From Flavobacterium sharifuzzamanii (GTDB lineage Bacteria > Bacteroidota > Bacteroidia > Flavobacteriales > Flavobacteriaceae), in contig NZ_QJGZ01000035.1 in the NCBI RefSeq assembly GCF_003254585.1, forward strand, positions 248,001 through 312,000: a DNA stretch of 64,000 nt. The letters are read 5' to 3'. The notes under the pieces are model-generated. The model was not told where the DNA came from, did no database searches, and worked only from the letters and a program-made list of their open reading frames with translations. The position numbers were made by a program, and so were the translations under genes. Within the stretch, counting starts at the first letter, position 1. Each line of letters begins with the position of its first letter. Positions 8,589 to 18,400 of the stretch are shown one piece after another.

Positions 8589-9350
8589 TTATTGTTTCGC
8601 TTTAGCCCTGTTCAAAAATTCAGGAATTGTTACGTTTATAAAAATATTGATGTATTGTTCAGCCGAATTATTTCCGCTTTTTATGTACAACAACCTTTCA
8701 TTTTTGTATTTTTTCAGTTTATATTCCAATAAAAATTTAGGCATCATTCTTCTGAAGTCATCACCTAATTCCATATTAAACTTTTCGGAATTTTTGTAAA
8801 TCATCATTGGAGCTTCAATATCATCTTTTTCAGAATCTTTGAATATTCCACGATGAGTATTTAAATTTCTGGCTTTAATAATGTGCTCAAAACTTTTATG
8901 ATAATATTCTATTACTTTTAGTGATAGCGAATCTTTAACTGCTTCCGATTTCATTAGATTACCCCAAGTACATTTTCTTTCGGAATACCCAAGTTCATAT
9001 ACTTCATTTGTAAATAATTTGAACAAATCTAACAGTGTATTGCATTTGTGATAGAAAACTTCGGTATGATATTTAATATAATCTAGATGAGAAATTTCAT
9101 TTTCTTCATAAAATTTTTTTAATGGAAAACGACGTAGAAAAACTTCTACTTTACTTAAATCTTCTTTGATCTCATTTATTTTAGCATAAATACCAAAAAC
9201 TGCATTAGCATATTTCCCTTCCGGACTAAATAAATGATGATTGTTTTTGGACAAGCTATACTCTGGATGAATATGAATTTCTTCCATTGTACGATGAACA
9301 ATTTCAAAAAAATCTTTAACTAATTTATCGTTAAGTTCAGTTATTTCCAT
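8589..9350 (-). CDS. Unknown HEPN-like protein (Cthe_2314-like motif)
   Basis: A 253-residue protein, helical throughout. The long helix ending in HIIKARNLNTHRG gives R161-H166, again RNxxxH. The preceding YHKSFEHIIKARN pattern recalls the Cthe_2314-type HEPN group. There is no signal peptide or membrane segment. It completes a run of three HEPN-motif genes upstream of the Hachiman-like pair. Whether the three act together cannot be decided from sequence. They are not detectably copies of one another by eye. Confidence 0.55.
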   Translation of the reverse strand: MEITELNDKLVKDFFEIVHRTMEEIHIHPEYSLSKNNHHLFSPEGKYANAVFGIYAKINEIKEDLSKVEVFLRRFPLKKFYEENEISHLDYIKYHTEVFYHKCNTLLDLFKLFTNEVYELGYSERKCTWGNLMKSEAVKDSLSLKVIEYYHKSFEHIIKARNLNTHRGIFKDSEKDDIEAPMMIYKNSEKFNMELGDDFRRMMPKFLLEYKLKKYKNERLLYIKSGNNSAEQYINIFINVTIPEFLNRAKAKQ

Positions 9351-9706
9351 TTAGTTGCTTTTATAACAGTTAGTGATGTTCTGGTTTTATAGCGAGCTGA
9401 GGAGTAATCTAAGTCCATTCTTCTGAATTCAAAAATCTTCCTAAATACAAAATCAGCATACTGACCCTTCTAAGTTTTTTATTTAATAATTACGATATCA
9501 ATTTTAGATATGATTACTAAGCAAGATCAAAGATAATTTAGCAGTACGCAGCTATTTTGCGCAGTTAAAAAATAATTAAGAACAGAGATTAGAAAGAAAA
9601 AAATAACTTATATTTTTAATTAAAAAACCTTTTTAGCCATCTCCCTTCGACGAAAATCATAACTAACTAAATAAGAATTCATCAGATCATATAGAGGAAT
9701 TTAGTC
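9351..9706. other. 356-bp intergenic gap with a GCGCAG hairpin
   Basis: No gene is visible. At 9541-9565 an imperfect palindrome (GTACGCAG, short spacer, TTGCGCAGT) resembles the elements at 44528 and 49894. Confidence 0.45.
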
Positions 9707-12700
9707 TTAAAACATCGAAAATAATTCATGGCAATTAACCCGACCCTTGAATTTATATTTCTTCTTAAAAACTAACTTTTCTGCATCATCAAAACCTTCT
9801 CGTATACAACTTGCTAAAATCTTAACGTTAAGTGGAATTTCTTGCTCATTATAGTTTTTCTGTTTGGCTCTTTCTAGTGTAATAAATGATAAAACTCCTA
9901 AACCAAAACTTAGTTCAGGGACAAGTCTCAAAATAAAACTTCGGGCTTTTAACAAATACAAGCTCTTATCAGGATTCTTCGAATCTGGAATAATATCATT
10001 TAGTTCTTTTATGGTTTTACCTTCCACATAATTTTTTAAAATGTCGCTCACAATAGGAAGCTTCTCAAGTATTTCCTTATCCGTATGAAGCTTGCTAAGC
10101 TGCATTCCACATGCTTTTCTAATTTGATCTCGAGTATTGGGTTTGGTGAAAATTCGGCTTAGATATCTTTCATCTTTTCCTAACCATTTGAAAAACCAAT
10201 CTATATATTCCGTAATTGAAAAATCAATAAATTCATCAAAATCCTCTTCATCTATACTTTCCGAAAGCTCTAAAATCAACGTTGGATCAACTCCCGTTTT
10301 AAAGCTGATTTCTTTTGTCCATAAAATATCTTCTGACAAATCATCCAATTGTTTTCTTCTTTCTAAAAAATATTCAACCTGACCTTCGAAACTATCAGAT
10401 TTCATTTCTTTCTCCGATTTAAAAGCGTATAAGGAATTCCTCAAAAGTACCTTTGTGTCAAATTCTGAAAGTTTTTCCGCCTTAAATCTATATAAAATAT
10501 TAGCCTGAGTTACATCTAGGCTTTCAGCATCTTCTTGAAGAGAATCCAGTAAATATTCTAACGGATCTTCAATTTTAAGACATTGGTCTCCTTTTGAAAA
10601 TACTCGTTTTTTTAAATCCCACCACCTGCTTGATATCACTAAATTCCGCATCGTTACTATATCTCCAGGAATTAGTATAACTGCTCCTTGTGATGAAAGT
10701 CCCGCTCTGCCAGCTCTGCCAGCAGCATTTAACAGCTCATGCGGTTTCACTGCTTCCCTAAAACCTAATTCATCATCAAATCTATCATCACCTGCTATAA
10801 TTACTATTTCAGCAGGCAGGTTAATACCTTGAGCTAAAGTTGCGGTTGCCACCATCACTACAGCTCCATCTGATTTTTTATAATATTCTTCAATCAAATT
10901 CCTTTCAATTGGAAGTAGAAGTCCATGATGCACACTTACGTTGTACTGCTCGTTAAAATAGGAGTATTCTATCGCTCCCAATTCTTTAGCCAGCAGTTCG
11001 ATATCTGCATCCTTTTCTTTACAAAACTCTAAAAAACCATTTTCCCTAGTTAATTTGTCATTTATTTTTTTCCATGTCGAATTTGCTATTCTGGGATCAT
11101 CCACAAAAACTAATGTTTTAAGCCCCAATCCCGCAAAATGAACTGCGAGCCTAGCAGCAACATCGTTTCTATTGCTCGTAAGCTGCCAACCCCTATTTAC
11201 ATCAAGCATCACTTTGTCTTCAAAAATTGATGTTCTCAAATAATCTGCATCAGCATTCGTTTCCCAGATATTCTTCAAACTAAAAAAACAGTAGGGCTTA
11301 ATCAGCATCTCTCGCCGTAAACTAGCTGATGGTCCATTGGTATCACCTCTTCTTCTGGCATCAAAGCATAAATCTCGAAGATCTGAAATCTCGCTTTCTT
11401 CAAAAACTATGCATCCATGTAGCTGCCTTGTAGGTTTCCATGAAGAATTAAAAAGAAGGCATTCACGGGTAGTAATCTTCTCCACCCAAGAACATATTTC
11501 CTGGCCGTTTTCAACCATTGCTGAAATCAATAAATAATCTGATTGTGGAATTAAAGTGAAAAGTGACAACAAACAATACATAGCATCTATCGACCGTCTA
11601 TCCTTTTTAATGTCTGTTCCATGAATTAAATGAAATTCATCAAAGACAACAAGGCCAATATGATCAAATATGTCCGGATAAAGATTTATTATGGTCAGAC
11701 AGCGTTCAGGTGTCATTACCAGAAACGGATAATTGTTAAATTCTGCAAATTCCGTAAATTCTCCATCAAATTCAAATTCATCAGGATCATAGTCCTCAAA
11801 AAGCTCCTTTAAATTTCTCTTTACTTGATCTTCTAAGGCATGAGTTGGTACCAAGTAAATTGTTTTTTTTCCGGAGTAAATGCAAGAGGCGATCTTAAGT
11901 TCAGAAAGTGTTGACTTACCAGCTCCTGTCGGAAGTGTTAAAACCGCAGATGTTCCAGGCTTCAAAAAATTGGTTGCTACTGCTTCAATGTGATTTTCCC
12001 ATAAATATGGACGTTGCCCTGCCAGATTACTTAAAAACTTATACCAAGATCCTATATGAACCCCATCGGGAGTAGGAATGTTAATTACCCCTCTATTAAT
12101 TATATCTCGCCCCAAAATTTTTAGAAGTTGGGCTAAACGATATGGTCCGGCAAAAACACTTTTCTGCCCTAAAAAAGATTTCTTAGATATGGATAATTCT
12201 ATTACCTTTTGAAAATGTATCTCATAATCCAGTTTCTCTGTACCTGTTAAGGATGAGGCTATTGAAACAATTCCTAACCCTAGTTCTCTCCACAAGAAAT
12301 TCAAGGCTACCTCTTCCAAATCAGTATCAATAAAAATTTCTTTTTCACTAAAATTGACTTTAGAAATTAAAAATAATCTTCCTTTAGCCAATTCAACAAT
12401 AGAAGTTACAAGTCTCTGCTGTGTCAGATTCAGTGTTTTTGATTCAGGAAGAGTATTAGTCATTTCAGCGGCATCTGCCTGACTGTTTCCAATCAAAAAA
12501 AGGACTATTGAAGCAATATATCTTGAAATTACATCAGCATCCAATATTTTACCGGACTTAACGTCCTCAGACAAAGTAATTTTATATAAAAGGCTGTTGG
12601 CCGTCGCTGCTACAAAGGCGATGGACTCTTTCTGTTCATGATTTGGGATAGAAATTAGGATGGTTTCTAAATTATTTGCCAATTTTTGTAGCAATGTAAG

Positions 12701-12892
12701 AGCCTTTAAAACCCCTTCATCATCCAAATTCAAACTTCCCTCGGTAATCTGTTTTCTTATACTCACCACCTGCGCATAAATTTTTGTCAATTCCTGCGGA
12801 AGCCTATCAATATCTATATCACCAATCTGAGGAATATCCTTTATTTTATCTTCAGTCTTACTATTGTACATATTAGTTTTTTTTGGATTCAA
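9707..12892 (-). CDS. Superfamily 2 DEAD/DEAH-type helicase, HamB-like
   Basis: A 1061-residue Ski2-like helicase. Motif I is LPTGAGKST (about 320-328), motif II is DEFH (418-421), motif V is ATATLAQGINLP, and motif VI is NAAGRAGRAGL. Around 300 residues precede the helicase core, and a long C-terminal helical part follows. Its start overlaps the end of a nuclease-like gene by 20 bases. A small nuclease-like gene followed by a large SF2 helicase is the layout of Hachiman (HamA-HamB) and related AbpAB defence systems, in which the helicase senses aberrant DNA and controls the nuclease. The assignment rests on gene order, lengths and motifs. Confidence 0.7.
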   Translation of the reverse strand: MNPKKTNMYNSKTEDKIKDIPQIGDIDIDRLPQELTKIYAQVVSIRKQITEGSLNLDDEGVLKALTLLQKLANNLETILISIPNHEQKESIAFVAATANSLLYKITLSEDVKSGKILDADVISRYIASIVLFLIGNSQADAAEMTNTLPESKTLNLTQQRLVTSIVELAKGRLFLISKVNFSEKEIFIDTDLEEVALNFLWRELGLGIVSIASSLTGTEKLDYEIHFQKVIELSISKKSFLGQKSVFAGPYRLAQLLKILGRDIINRGVINIPTPDGVHIGSWYKFLSNLAGQRPYLWENHIEAVATNFLKPGTSAVLTLPTGAGKSTLSELKIASCIYSGKKTIYLVPTHALEDQVKRNLKELFEDYDPDEFEFDGEFTEFAEFNNYPFLVMTPERCLTIINLYPDIFDHIGLVVFDEFHLIHGTDIKKDRRSIDAMYCLLSLFTLIPQSDYLLISAMVENGQEICSWVEKITTRECLLFNSSWKPTRQLHGCIVFEESEISDLRDLCFDARRRGDTNGPSASLRREMLIKPYCFFSLKNIWETNADADYLRTSIFEDKVMLDVNRGWQLTSNRNDVAARLAVHFAGLGLKTLVFVDDPRIANSTWKKINDKLTRENGFLEFCKEKDADIELLAKELGAIEYSYFNEQYNVSVHHGLLLPIERNLIEEYYKKSDGAVVMVATATLAQGINLPAEIVIIAGDDRFDDELGFREAVKPHELLNAAGRAGRAGLSSQGAVILIPGDIVTMRNLVISSRWWDLKKRVFSKGDQCLKIEDPLEYLLDSLQEDAESLDVTQANILYRFKAEKLSEFDTKVLLRNSLYAFKSEKEMKSDSFEGQVEYFLERRKQLDDLSEDILWTKEISFKTGVDPTLILELSESIDEEDFDEFIDFSITEYIDWFFKWLGKDERYLSRIFTKPNTRDQIRKACGMQLSKLHTDKEILEKLPIVSDILKNYVEGKTIKELNDIIPDSKNPDKSLYLLKARSFILRLVPELSFGLGVLSFITLERAKQKNYNEQEIPLNVKILASCIREGFDDAEKLVFKKKYKFKGRVNCHELFSMF

Positions 12893-13721
12893 GATAGTTT
12901 ATTACCTGGTTAGCAAAATCAGCCATCCAGTCTCTCATATCTTCTAGGTGTATACTTGCCGCACTTCTTCTAACCGATGTAGAGCCATCAACGCATTTAT
13001 CATAATTTGAAAATAAATTTTTCCTGCCATTAAGCGAATTATGAGATTCTTCTCTTGTTATTCCAATTCTGTAAAGACGGTACTTTTTTTCAAATATATC
13101 ATTCTGAACTTTCTCCAAGATCTCACCTGCATTTAGCCCACCAATAAGACTAGAAATAATTCCTACGAGCGCATTATCTTTCGCTCCACTTTCAAATTCT
13201 TTAAACTCTGGAAAAACCTGAGATGTAATTTTATTTCTCGGATGAATTGTACATTTGTCTTCGGTAATAATAATATTCTTAATTGTGTCATCAACATTAA
13301 GAGTGATAGCTAATCCATCAATACCATGCTGCGCTGGAGCAAAATGTGGATAATTTGAATAAAAAAGATCTCCAGACTTACTTTTTGCAAGAACAATCCA
13401 CGATATCATTTGAAAAAGCCAGCCATCTCGTTTTGATGGGTCAGCATTTACTATTTTCTCAATTATTTGATCAATTGATTCGTTTTTATGAACAGGAAAA
13501 CTAGCAGATAAAGATTTAATGATTCTTAAAATATGGTGATGATGTCCTAAAAGCATTTCAGCGACATATTTAGCCAGCAGGCTCTTATTGACTATTTCAT
13601 ATTCATAATCTATAAACGAAGGCGAACCATCTATTTCATTGTATTTAAAAGGCATAGTTTTTATTATTAAGATAAATATTTTATCTAGTGCCATATCGCC
13701 ACCTGCTTCAAAAATAGTCAT
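12873..13721 (-). CDS. HamA-like (DUF1837-type) nuclease effector
   Basis: A 282-residue cytosolic protein. The central segment has HGIDGLAIT followed after a turn by IIITEDKCT, giving D135, E154 and K156, a PD-(D/E)XK-like arrangement (D-x18-ExK). Size, this motif and the overlap with the following SF2 helicase match HamA of Hachiman systems, which degrades DNA when released by HamB. The start is uncertain: M1 (13721) or M10 (13694). Family membership beyond the motif is inferred. Confidence 0.6.
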   Translation of the reverse strand: MTIFEAGGDMALDKIFILIIKTMPFKYNEIDGSPSFIDYEYEIVNKSLLAKYVAEMLLGHHHHILRIIKSLSASFPVHKNESIDQIIEKIVNADPSKRDGWLFQMISWIVLAKSKSGDLFYSNYPHFAPAQHGIDGLAITLNVDDTIKNIIITEDKCTIHPRNKITSQVFPEFKEFESGAKDNALVGIISSLIGGLNAGEILEKVQNDIFEKKYRLYRIGITREESHNSLNGRKNLFSNYDKCVDGSTSVRRSAASIHLEDMRDWMADFANQVINYLESKKN

Positions 13722-13971
13722 ATCCTTTATATCAATCTTAAGTAAAAATACTTGATTTCATTTTATAAGATGCTAAAAAACTTCCATTCGAAAATGCATC
13801 GAACAAAAAGCAAGAATCCTGCTAATTCTCCACAAAATAACCCTGAAGTGCAGTTGGTACTTTTTTTATTCTTAGTGAAAGAATTATACATGATTTACTC
13901 TACTTTAGATACGGATATTATTTTTCTTTATAAATATTATCAAAAAAATTTCTGGAATTAAAAAAACGTCC

Positions 13972-13979
13972 TATATTTG
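13972..13979 (+). promoter_or_regulatory. -7 promoter box of tRNA-Ser copy 2
   Basis: TATATTTG followed by GCACCCGCAA is identical to the box before tRNA-Ser copy 1. The second tRNA therefore carries its own promoter and is not just an attachment-site fragment. Confidence 0.6.
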
Positions 13980-14012
13980 CACCCGCAAACATGCAAATGC
14001 TTGCATCTTACT

Positions 14013-14100
14013 GGAGGAATGGCAGAGCGGTCGAATGCGGCAGTCTTGAAAACTGTTGACTGTAACAGGTCCGGGGGTTCGAATCCCTCTTCCTCCGCCA
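14013..14100 (+). tRNA. tRNA-Ser (UGA anticodon), copy 2
   Basis: An 88-nt tRNA-Ser with encoded CCA (14098-14100) and anticodon TGA at 14047-14049. It matches copy 1 except in the acceptor stem, which is GGAGGAA/TTCCTCC in place of GGAGAAA/TTTCTCC. Both sides of one base pair have changed together, so pairing and function are kept. A reverse-strand reading frame across it is spurious. Confidence 0.97.
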
Positions 14101-14130
14101 GATGAAGTTTCAAAAAAAACTTTAAAAGTA

Positions 14131-14164
14131 AAAAGCCTTTAAACACTAGTGTTTAAAGGCTTTC
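14131..14164 (+). terminator. Palindromic terminator after tRNA-Ser copy 2
   Basis: The same AAAGCCTTTAAACAC palindrome as at 742-775, with a shortened T run. Confidence 0.75.
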
Positions 14165-14210
14165 TTATTTAGAATTGTGTCGAATCCTAATTGCAAAAAA
14201 GTGTCCTTTT

Positions 14211-14259
14211 TTAGTTACCCACCCTACTTTGAACTCTCTTTTAGAATCTGGGTAACTAA
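14211..14259. repeat. TTAGTTACCC/GGGTAACTAA inverted repeat, second copy
   Basis: TTAGTTACCC (14211-14220) and GGGTAACTAA (14250-14259) repeat the pair found between tRNA copy 1 and the integrase. No integrase gene follows here. The next gene is an excisionase-like protein. The most economical reading is the recombinase-binding end of a second, related element. Confidence 0.45.
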
Positions 14260-14270
14260 TAAATGCTGAA

Positions 14271-14555
14271 TTATGATTCGTTGCTTCTGAGTATTTTATC
14301 GATCTTTCCACTGTCATATAAAAAAATATCTCCCAGCTTAGTATAGGGCAAAATTCCGGTCTGTCTGTATTTTATAATGGTATTATTGGACAGTCCAAAC
14401 ATCTTTTTTAAATCCTCATTTCTGTAATATTGAGGTCTTACTTTAAATGAATTGATACTCAGTTCAATCTTTTCTATTTTTAGAAAAAGTGGCTCTAGAA
14501 TACTTTGTAGTGCACTAAAAAGCCTGGGTTTATACGAAATTTTATTTTTTTCCAT
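14271..14555 (-). CDS. Excisionase-like helix-turn-helix protein, copy 1
   Basis: A 94-residue protein with a MerR/excisionase-type winged helix in the second half: YYRNEDLKKMFGLSNNTI, then IKYRQTGILPYTKLGD and FLYDSGKIDKIL. Such proteins in Bacteroidetes elements help excision or set the direction of recombination. It is almost identical in this part to the protein at 29435-29740. It follows the RteC-like gene by one base, so the two form an operon. The nearby TTAGTTACCC repeats could be part of its control region. Confidence 0.75.
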   Translation of the reverse strand: MEKNKISYKPRLFSALQSILEPLFLKIEKIELSINSFKVRPQYYRNEDLKKMFGLSNNTIIKYRQTGILPYTKLGDIFLYDSGKIDKILRSNES

Positions 14556-14556
14556 T

Positions 14557-14982
14557 TTATTGAGATTTTAATTTAATCCTTTCCTTGCGGCGTTGCAACC
14601 GGTTTATTATGCTGTCAAGCAGACGGCATTGCTTTTCTTGATAAGTATAGCCCTTTGCCTCTGAAAATTCCCTGCTAATCGATCTGACGGGCATTTGCAG
14701 ACCCTCCTCCCCTCTGTAACTAAAATTCTTTTCAAAAAAGGTCTGCAGCAAAGACCTGTTCTTCACAGGGTTAGTCCTGTCAAAAAACAGGATGCCTTCG
14801 TCCATTAAGATATAGAGGATAAATGCGAGCTCATTTTTTTTAAGACTTGAGCAGCATACCATTCTTTTTGCTTTTGAACTGCTCTCTCCATTTACTGACT
14901 TTTCAAGTGATTTTATTTTGCGGTAGATCACTCTAAGCAGTTTTGACACAGTCTCCGGAGTATCAATCTTCATATCTTTCAT
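14557..14982 (-). CDS. RteC-like element protein, copy 1
   Basis: A 141-residue helical protein resembling the RteC-type regulators of Bacteroidetes conjugative elements, mainly from ELAFILYILMDEGILFF and the C-terminal ISREFSEAKGYTYQEKQ segment. A related copy is at 29759-30187, again directly upstream of an excisionase-like gene. RteC of CTnDOT controls excision genes. The same role is inferred from context, and similarity is only moderate by eye. Confidence 0.55.
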   Translation of the reverse strand: MKDMKIDTPETVSKLLRVIYRKIKSLEKSVNGESSSKAKRMVCCSSLKKNELAFILYILMDEGILFFDRTNPVKNRSLLQTFFEKNFSYRGEEGLQMPVRSISREFSEAKGYTYQEKQCRLLDSIINRLQRRKERIKLKSQ

Positions 14983-15416
14983 CTTATTTGGTAATAAAAA
15001 GATTCAATTTGCTTTATTATTTCTCAATGAAGGGACATACATCTTTGAATCATTATAAACTGTATCCTTTTATGTCTTCATACCTTTAAAATTCATTGGT
15101 CAGGCAAATTAAATGCAAAAAATGCTCAAACATAACTGGTCGGTAATCTTTGTCCTTAGAAGGAAGCAAATGACAATGTCTTATTTATTTTTTTGAATTT
15201 ATTAAATCATAATTGCCCACTTTTAGGGCTCTTAAAAAAAACTTAATTTATCCTAAAAATTAACTACTGGACAGTAGGAATAAAACTTTTAAACACTTAA
15301 TAAACAGAATAATACAAGTTAAAACAAAACAGGTATTTATACTTGCACATATGAATATTCAACTAATTATCTTTATTTTTTTTTGTACTAAAAGTCATTA
15401 AAAATCCTCCGTTATT
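14983..15416. other. 434-bp intergenic region before the secreted-protein operon
   Basis: No gene seen. It separates the reverse-strand RteC-like operon from the forward-strand 1204-residue protein and should hold both promoters. A TATACTTG near 15340 is the best -7 candidate for the forward operon. Confidence 0.4.
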
Positions 15417-18400
15417 ATGAAAATAATCTCTACCCTATTATTGCTATTTGCATTGCAGATTTATTGCTATTCTCAAAAGACTGCTCCCGTTGCAGGACAT
15501 GCAGCCCGGTTAGTAGACCTTCTTAAAAAAGACTACAGCTCTTTGGATATTGCCTCACGTAATGAAACAATTCTAAAAGATATGGATGAAGTACTGGCAA
15601 CATTCAGAGTATATGCGGGAGTCGATTACAATCCTGATAAATTTATCTTGAAACAAACTGTACTGACTGATACTTCGAGCATCGGCATACACCAAATAAA
15701 GTATGAGGATAATGATCTTAAATCTGCATATGAGGATTATATAGAATCTTCTACAAAATACAATAACATGTCCAAAACAATTGCTTCAGTTAATGTCTCA
15801 AGCAGTACTGCAGACACTGAATCGGGGCCTTATGAGATACTTAAAGGTTTAAATGACGATCTTCAATCTACAAAAAAGACTTACGAAGAAAGTAAGATTA
15901 AGGATGATGCCAATCAATTATTGATTTTATATGGTTATTTCAAAGATTCAAATCCATATCTATCTTTTATGCTGGAATTATTCATCTTCAAATATGACCA
16001 AGTCACCAAATTTAGACAAGATGTCTATTCAAAGGTTAATTATACTTCTTCGATACAAAAAGCACTCCCTTTTTTTGGAGGTGATCTCGCTTTTAAAGCA
16101 GCCATAGACGGATTAAGCAAATTCCTTGCAAAACGTATTAAGGACGAACTCACTACATACGCAGTTCAAAAAGTACAGGAATATTTAAATAATCCAAAAC
16201 CGGAAAGCTATCTAAATGAACTGATGGTGCTTTTACCTGTAACAACCTCATATTTAAAATCATTTGACAGCACACGTACCTTAAATTTTATAAATGACCT
16301 CAAACAGTATATCGAACAGGACCTTAACAATTTAATGAACAATGCCCCAAACCTTAAGGATACGCCCCGTTTCAGAAGCTATATAAAAATGCATCCCGAT
16401 CTTGATTTTGCTTTTGAAGCACTGGAACTGATTCCGCAGATACAAAAACTTGAAAATCCAATTGACTATTTTGATATTCTTGAAAACAGCCGCAATATTC
16501 AGCGTTGGGGTAATATGGACATTGAAGTGCAGGCTGAAAAAATAGCTGATAGTAAAAAGCAAATTATCGGTCTATTTAACAAATCTGCAGGCTATGATGC
16601 TGTAAAGGCAGAATATCTCAGTAAAAAAGGAGATTATAAAACAAAGAAGGACCAATACGAAAAAGAAGAAAGATCGTTGAACAGCATTAACAAACTTGCT
16701 GATTATGATATCATTATTGCAAAATATGATAAAATTACCAAAGAGCTTGAATCTGCACAGAAGAATCTGGATAATTCTCAGGCGAAATTTACAAAGACCC
16801 CAAATGCTGTAACCGGAAAAAACATTCTTGATGCCAAAGCTGATTTCAATGCCAAAAAAAAGGACTTTGATGCTATTAAAAAAGACTACCAAAAAATCGA
16901 TCCATTATATTTGACGGATAAATCACTTTTTGCCACAGATATAATAGCTGCTCAAAATAATTTACTCAAAAGTAAACAAGAAATGGATGATGCAGAAAAA
17001 GAAGTGAAAATAAAAGAAAAAGACTTTAATGGGCTACCGGAAAATCAGATTGACAGCTTTAATAGATATATCAAATCAAATTTTGAACAATTAAAAGTTG
17101 CTAATGATAAACTATTGCCGATTGCTGAAGATAATCAAAATAAGTTAAAAACAGCGATTTCAGTTTATAATTCTTCTTTAACTGAAGAAAAAAAAGACAT
17201 CTTAAAATACAATATTGCCAACAGCATCAAGTTTGCATCGATGATAGCGCACAGCCTTGTTGTTGTCGAAAATAATAAACCAAGATTTGCTTCCACTGCA
17301 TTTGTTGCCGCTTATAGCAGCGAGGTAAATTTCTATATGCTTTACCTAGGCTTTTTAAACCAGCAGAACAGAAAATTTTACAATGTTTCATATTATATAG
17401 ATTCAAATAAAAAAACTTTGAAAGAAGGTTTGGAGAATCTTATGGTAAACATCATAAAGCCCGAAACTGTTACGGCCGCAGAAAAAAAATATCAGATAAT
17501 ATCCAGTAATATGATTCAAATAGCCAGTAACGCCGAACGCTTAAATACCAGTTTTAATGACATTAAAAAAGCCAATAGCGCAAAAGAAAAAGTAACAGCC
17601 GAGCAGGTACACAGTCTGGCGGGTGATATGATTGATTTCGCCGATGGTGTTGTGCGCGTGATAGATACTTTGGCCACTGATAAAGATTTAAAATTATTTG
17701 ATGCGCCATCTGTTGAAACTATAGTCAAAACAACAAAACCGTATTTTATTACAGCCAGAACTGTAAATGACATATACTTGGACCTTCATACAAAAAATTA
17801 TACAACGGCTCTTATAAAGGCCATTGAAATACCACTTGCTTTTGGAAAAGATAATTCACAGTCAAAAGTGTACAATTCTATAACAGCCCTTGTGAATAAT
17901 GCTGATGACATAAATCAATTGCGTAATTTAAAAAAGTTGTTCTCCTATAAAAAAGTTTACACAGATGAGGACAAATTGAAAAGTCAGAAAGAGCTTGGTC
18001 TTTGGGTAAAAATATCACTGGACAATAACCCGAATCTTTCGGATTATTCTAAGTCGTATGAGACTGTAAATAATTTAATACAAAATAAAGACGTTGATAA
18101 TCAGTTTAGCACTCTACTTGGTGATTTTGAAACGTCCATCAAGAACAAAAGCACAGAATTCTATAAAGAATATGCAGGAATAAATACCGACGAAATATTA
18201 AAAAATGTAGATGACCTACTGACCAAACATAATATAACGGATGTTAAAATAAAAACATCAATTAAGAATACAATTAAAGATGCTATTGATAATTCAATCG
18301 AGTATTACGTTTTTGGCGATGAAGTTAAAAATGAGCAGCTAAAAAAAGATACAAAACTGATGATTCAGAATTTTAAGTATTACATGCCCGAAGTATTTCC

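Noticed and set aside
13752..13961. Small forward frame between HamA-like gene and tRNA-Ser copy 2
   Set aside because: Low-complexity composition, no conserved pattern, and it runs into the tRNA promoter region.
13958..14146. Reverse-strand reading frame across tRNA-Ser copy 2
   Set aside because: It is the antisense of a tRNA ([10 protein letters not shown] type), a well-known false protein.
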